DNA of 64,000 nt from the NCBI RefSeq assembly GCF_002813455.1, contig NZ_PHHE01000001.1, positions 62,001 to 126,000 on the forward strand, given 5' to 3'. The stretch's first letter is position 1. Each line of letters begins with the position of its first letter. A program made the position numbers and the translations under genes. This document shows, piece by piece, positions 61,525 to 64,000 of this stretch. Source of the stretch: Pseudomonas baetica (GTDB taxonomy: Bacteria > Pseudomonadota > Gammaproteobacteria > Pseudomonadales > Pseudomonadaceae). The notes beneath the pieces were generated by a model, which saw nothing but the letters and a program-made list of their open reading frames with translations, was not told the DNA's origin and did not search any database.

Positions 61525-61856
61525 TACGCATCGACGCCATCTGGCTCGCCACTGAGCCCATGGACATGCGCGCCGGCACCGAAACTGCGTTGGCCCGCGT
61601 GGTCGCCGTGTTCGGTGCGGCGAAGCCGCACTGCGCTTATCTGTTCGCCAACCGCCGGGCCAACCGGATGAAGGTGCTGGTGCACGATGGCGTGGGCATC
61701 TGGCTTGCCGCACGGCGTTTGAACCAAGGCAAGTTTCACTGGCCTGGCACTCATCGCGGTTTGGAAGTCGGGCTCGACGCTGAACAACTTCAAGCGCTGG
61801 TGCTCGGTTTGCCATGGCAGCGAGTTGGCGCTAACGGCGCAATCACAATGATTTAG
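61521..61856 (+). CDS. IS66-family TnpB (Orf2)
   Basis: The 111-residue protein shows the Orf2 signature: WLATEPMDMRAGTETALARV, HCAYLFANRRANRMKVLVHD and GVGIWLAARRLNQGKFHWP. It overlaps tnpA by four bases. Its exact role in transposition is not settled. Confidence 0.92.
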   Translation: MIRIDAIWLATEPMDMRAGTETALARVVAVFGAAKPHCAYLFANRRANRMKVLVHDGVGIWLAARRLNQGKFHWPGTHRGLEVGLDAEQLQALVLGLPWQRVGANGAITMI

Positions 61857-61905
61857 CCTTGCTTTTCAGCTGTGGCAGGTGGATCGCTTTGGTAAAATCC
61901 ACGGC

Positions 61906-63432
61906 ATGACTTCCTCTCCCAATCTCGACCAAATGACACCCGAACAACTGCGCGCACTCGCTGCGCAGTTGCTGTCGAAGGTCGACACCATGGGCCGAAA
62001 AATCCATCGTGACGAGACGATCATCGAGCAGCTCTCTCACGAGATTGCCATCCTCAAGCGGCACAAGTTCGCCAAGCGCAGCGAACAGATCAGCCTGGCG
62101 CAAGGCAACTTGCTCGATGACCTGCTCACCACTGACCTTGAGGCTATCGAGGCAGAACTGAACGCGCTTCGTCCCGCCCCAACGTCGGACGAAACCCGCC
62201 AAAAACCCAAGCGCGCGCCGCTGCCGCCGCAGTTCCCACGTACCGTCATTCGTCACGAGCCAGAGAACACCCAGTGTGTCTGCGGGTGTCAGCTTCAGCG
62301 CATCGGCGAAGACGTCAGCGAGAAGCTGGATTACACGCCGGGCGTGTTTACCGTTGAGCAGCATGTACGTGGAAAGTGGGCCTGCCGCCAGTGCGAAACA
62401 CTGATCCAAGCACCGGTGCCGGCCCAGGTGATCGACAAGGGCATCCCGACCGCAGGCCTGCTGGCGCATGTGATGGTGGCCAAATTCGCTGATCATCTGC
62501 CGCTGTACCGGCAAGAAAAGATCTTTGGCCGTGCAGGCCTGGCGATCCCGCGTTCAACGCTGGCTCAGTGGGTGGGCCAAACTGGCGTACAGCTACAACC
62601 GCTGGTGGATGCACTGCGCGAAGCGGTGCTGGCTCAGCGAGTCGTGCATGCCGATGAAACGCCGGTGCAGATGCTGGCGCCCGGCGAGAAGAAAACGCAC
62701 CGAGCTTATGTCTGGGCTTATTGCACCACGCCGTTCTCGGCACTGAAGGCCGTTGTCTACGACTTCAGCCCCAGCCGTGCTGGCGAACATGCACGGAACT
62801 TCCTTGGCACGTGGAACGGCAAGCTGGTCTGTGATGACTTCGCGGGTTACAAGGCCAGCTTCGAGCTGGGCATCACCGAAATCGGCTGCATGGCGCATGC
62901 CCGCCGTAAGTTCTTCGACCTGCATGTGACGAACAAAAGCCAGTTGGCCGAGCAAGCGCTGCACTCAATCGGCGGGCTGTACGAAGTTGAACGGCAGGCC
63001 AAAGACATAAGTGATGAAGAACGATGGCGATTACGCCAAGAAATAGCGGTGCCCATTGCACAGAAATTACATGAGTGGATGCTGGCTCAGCGCGACCTCG
63101 TGCCCGAGGGCTCGGCCACGACCAAGGCTCTGGATTACAGCTTGAAACGCTGGGTAGCGCTGACGCGCTACCTGGATGATGGTGCCGTGCCCATCGACAA
63201 CAACCCGGTGGAGAACACGATCAGGCCATGGGCGCTTGGGCGCTCCAATTGGTTGTTCGCAGGGTCTCTGCGCAGTGGCAAACGAGCGGCAGCGATCATG
63301 AGTTTGATCCAGTCGGCACGCATGAACGGGCATGATCCGTACGCGTATCTCAAGGATGTACTGACGCGATTGCCGACGCAGAAAGCCAGTGAGATCGAGC
63401 ATCTACTGCCGCATCAATGGATGCCTGGCTGA
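61906..63432 (+). CDS. IS66-family transposase TnpC
   Basis: The 508-residue DDE transposase has a leading coiled-coil/zinc-finger region (CVCGCQLQ with WACRQCETL), the catalytic Asp regions VVHADETPVQML and LVCDDFAGYKASFELG, CMAHARRKFFDLH, and the Glu region VPIDNNPVENTIRPWALGR. The ATG at 61906 is chosen for MTSSPNLDQM; an earlier frame opening has no site. Confidence 0.94.
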   Translation: MTSSPNLDQMTPEQLRALAAQLLSKVDTMGRKIHRDETIIEQLSHEIAILKRHKFAKRSEQISLAQGNLLDDLLTTDLEAIEAELNALRPAPTSDETRQKPKRAPLPPQFPRTVIRHEPENTQCVCGCQLQRIGEDVSEKLDYTPGVFTVEQHVRGKWACRQCETLIQAPVPAQVIDKGIPTAGLLAHVMVAKFADHLPLYRQEKIFGRAGLAIPRSTLAQWVGQTGVQLQPLVDALREAVLAQRVVHADETPVQMLAPGEKKTHRAYVWAYCTTPFSALKAVVYDFSPSRAGEHARNFLGTWNGKLVCDDFAGYKASFELGITEIGCMAHARRKFFDLHVTNKSQLAEQALHSIGGLYEVERQAKDISDEERWRLRQEIAVPIAQKLHEWMLAQRDLVPEGSATTKALDYSLKRWVALTRYLDDGAVPIDNNPVENTIRPWALGRSNWLFAGSLRSGKRAAAIMSLIQSARMNGHDPYAYLKDVLTRLPTQKASEIEHLLPHQWMPG

Positions 63433-63523
63433 TCTACGCAAGGCGTATTCCCCATACGCTTACGAATGAGCGGCTGGCGAGGCCGGGAATAAGCCGGCGC
63501 TACCTCGATCAGCAGAGATGCCC

Positions 63524-64000
63524 TCAGGCAGCCCGAGCCTCGCTCTCATCCTTTCCCGGAATCGTCTTCACGATGTAGCAGCGCTGCGGCCCCAGACCGG
63601 GTAACCGGACCAAGCTCGATGCCTTGCCGTCGCTGGCCGGCTCCAGCACTCCGCGTTGCAGCAGTTCCTTGTTCACGGCGTTGATGTTCATGCCCCGGAA
63701 GATCTCCGAGCGCCACGCTTCGGGCAGTACGTAATAGGTGTTGGTGGTATGCATGGTGTCGCCCATGCCGTGCTCCAGCGTCTTGCGAAAGCCGAGACGA
63801 TCGATGGTGCGCGGGCCGTGTTCGTCGATCTTGGCCGCCGCCGATTCCCAACGGGTGAAGCGGCTTTCGCCGAAACGTTCGATGACCTGGCGCAGGCGCG
63901 CCAAGATCGCATCACCCTCGAAGTTACCGGCGCCGCCCCGCACCTTTGGCCAGGTTTTAGGCTCACGCGAGCAGCAGCGGTCCGTCAGCATCCCGGTGAT
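63524..64000 (-). CDS. DUF927-family protein, C-terminal part
   Basis: The frame is open to the window edge, so the start is missing. The segment includes MLTDRCCSREPKTWPKVRGG, FTRWESAAAKIDEHGPRTID, YYVLPEAWRSEIFRGMNINA and LVRLPGLGPQRCYIVKTIPG. I know this end from DUF927 proteins carried by integrative and conjugative elements. They are thought to be helicase/primase-related P-loop proteins, which the visible part cannot confirm. It suggests the island has an ICE-like backbone. Confidence 0.7.
   Translation of the reverse strand: MTGMLTDRCCSREPKTWPKVRGGAGNFEGDAILARLRQVIERFGESRFTRWESAAAKIDEHGPRTIDRLGFRKTLEHGMGDTMHTTNTYYVLPEAWRSEIFRGMNINAVNKELLQRGVLEPASDGKASSLVRLPGLGPQRCYIVKTIPGKDESEARAA

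Larger units (their letters stand above)
61107..63463. mobile_element. IS66-family insertion sequence
   Basis: The left end GTAAGCGGCCAGCGAAC starts at 61107. The right end, read inward, is GTAAGCGTATGGGG from 63463. Three genes (tnpA, tnpB, tnpC) of the IS66 type lie between. The 8-base flanks GCCACGCG and GAATGAGC do not match, so no target duplication is seen; the element may have recombined, or the right end may be misplaced. Confidence 0.8.

Overview
The window looks like the chromosome of a Pseudomonas of the P. fluorescens group. It has the pseudomonad order of the division and cell-wall (dcw) cluster, the cyoABCDE quinol oxidase operon, a norR/hmp nitric-oxide module, many Pseudomonas-type REP elements (GCGAGCAGGCTCGCTCCCAC and relatives) and an MvaT-type silencer. 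Most of it is GC-rich; about 54.2-61.0 kb is visibly AT-rich.

Layout. (1) 1-12.0 kb: the 3' part of the dcw operon, murF(partial)-mraY-murD-ftsW-murG-murC-ddlB-ftsQ-ftsA-ftsZ, then lpxC with its own candidate promoter and a strong terminator. Genes overlap or nearly touch from murF to ddlB. (2) 12.1-22.0 kb, minus strand: a membrane diguanylate cyclase, an OprD-type porin, a small exported protein, and a four-gene operon of membrane-fusion protein, RND permease, response regulator and sensor kinase. The response regulator is frameshifted. (3) 22.1-24.4 kb: an IS4-family element with a 5-bp target duplication inside a palindromic intergenic repeat, then a repeat-rich stretch without genes. (4) 24.4-34 kb: small accessory genes, two identical inverted IS256-family copies (each with its own 8-bp target duplication) flanking an acetyltransferase and cheV, then norR (its last codons replaced by IS sequence), three NorR boxes and hmp. 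(5) 34-41 kb: a SnoaL-like exported protein, dsbB and cyoABCDE with a structured leader. (6) 41-51.7 kb: ordinary accessory genes (RidA-like, two broken genes, a class-III aminotransferase, a PhoD-like phosphatase, paralogous small membrane proteins, DUF genes).

(7) 51.8-64 kb: the left part of a genomic island. Its boundary is a 20-nt 3' remnant of a tRNA-Leu gene that still has its terminator, cut by an IS3-family element without a target duplication. Inside are a 5'-truncated coiled-coil gene, a small ORF, an MvaT/H-NS-family silencer, a KAP-type P-loop NTPase, and on the opposite strand a probable operon of AAA+ ATPase (IetA-like), subtilisin-like protease (IetS-like) and a protein with a class III nucleotide-cyclase-like pattern. 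An IS66-family element and the end of a DUF927 gene, typical of mobile elements, follow. The right end of the island lies outside the window.

The most promising candidate for a new system is the ietA-ietS-cyclase-like operon with the convergent KAP NTPase and the silencer beside it. The cyclase-like gene has an unusual start, with a homopolymer tract between a well-placed ribosome site and the coding frame.
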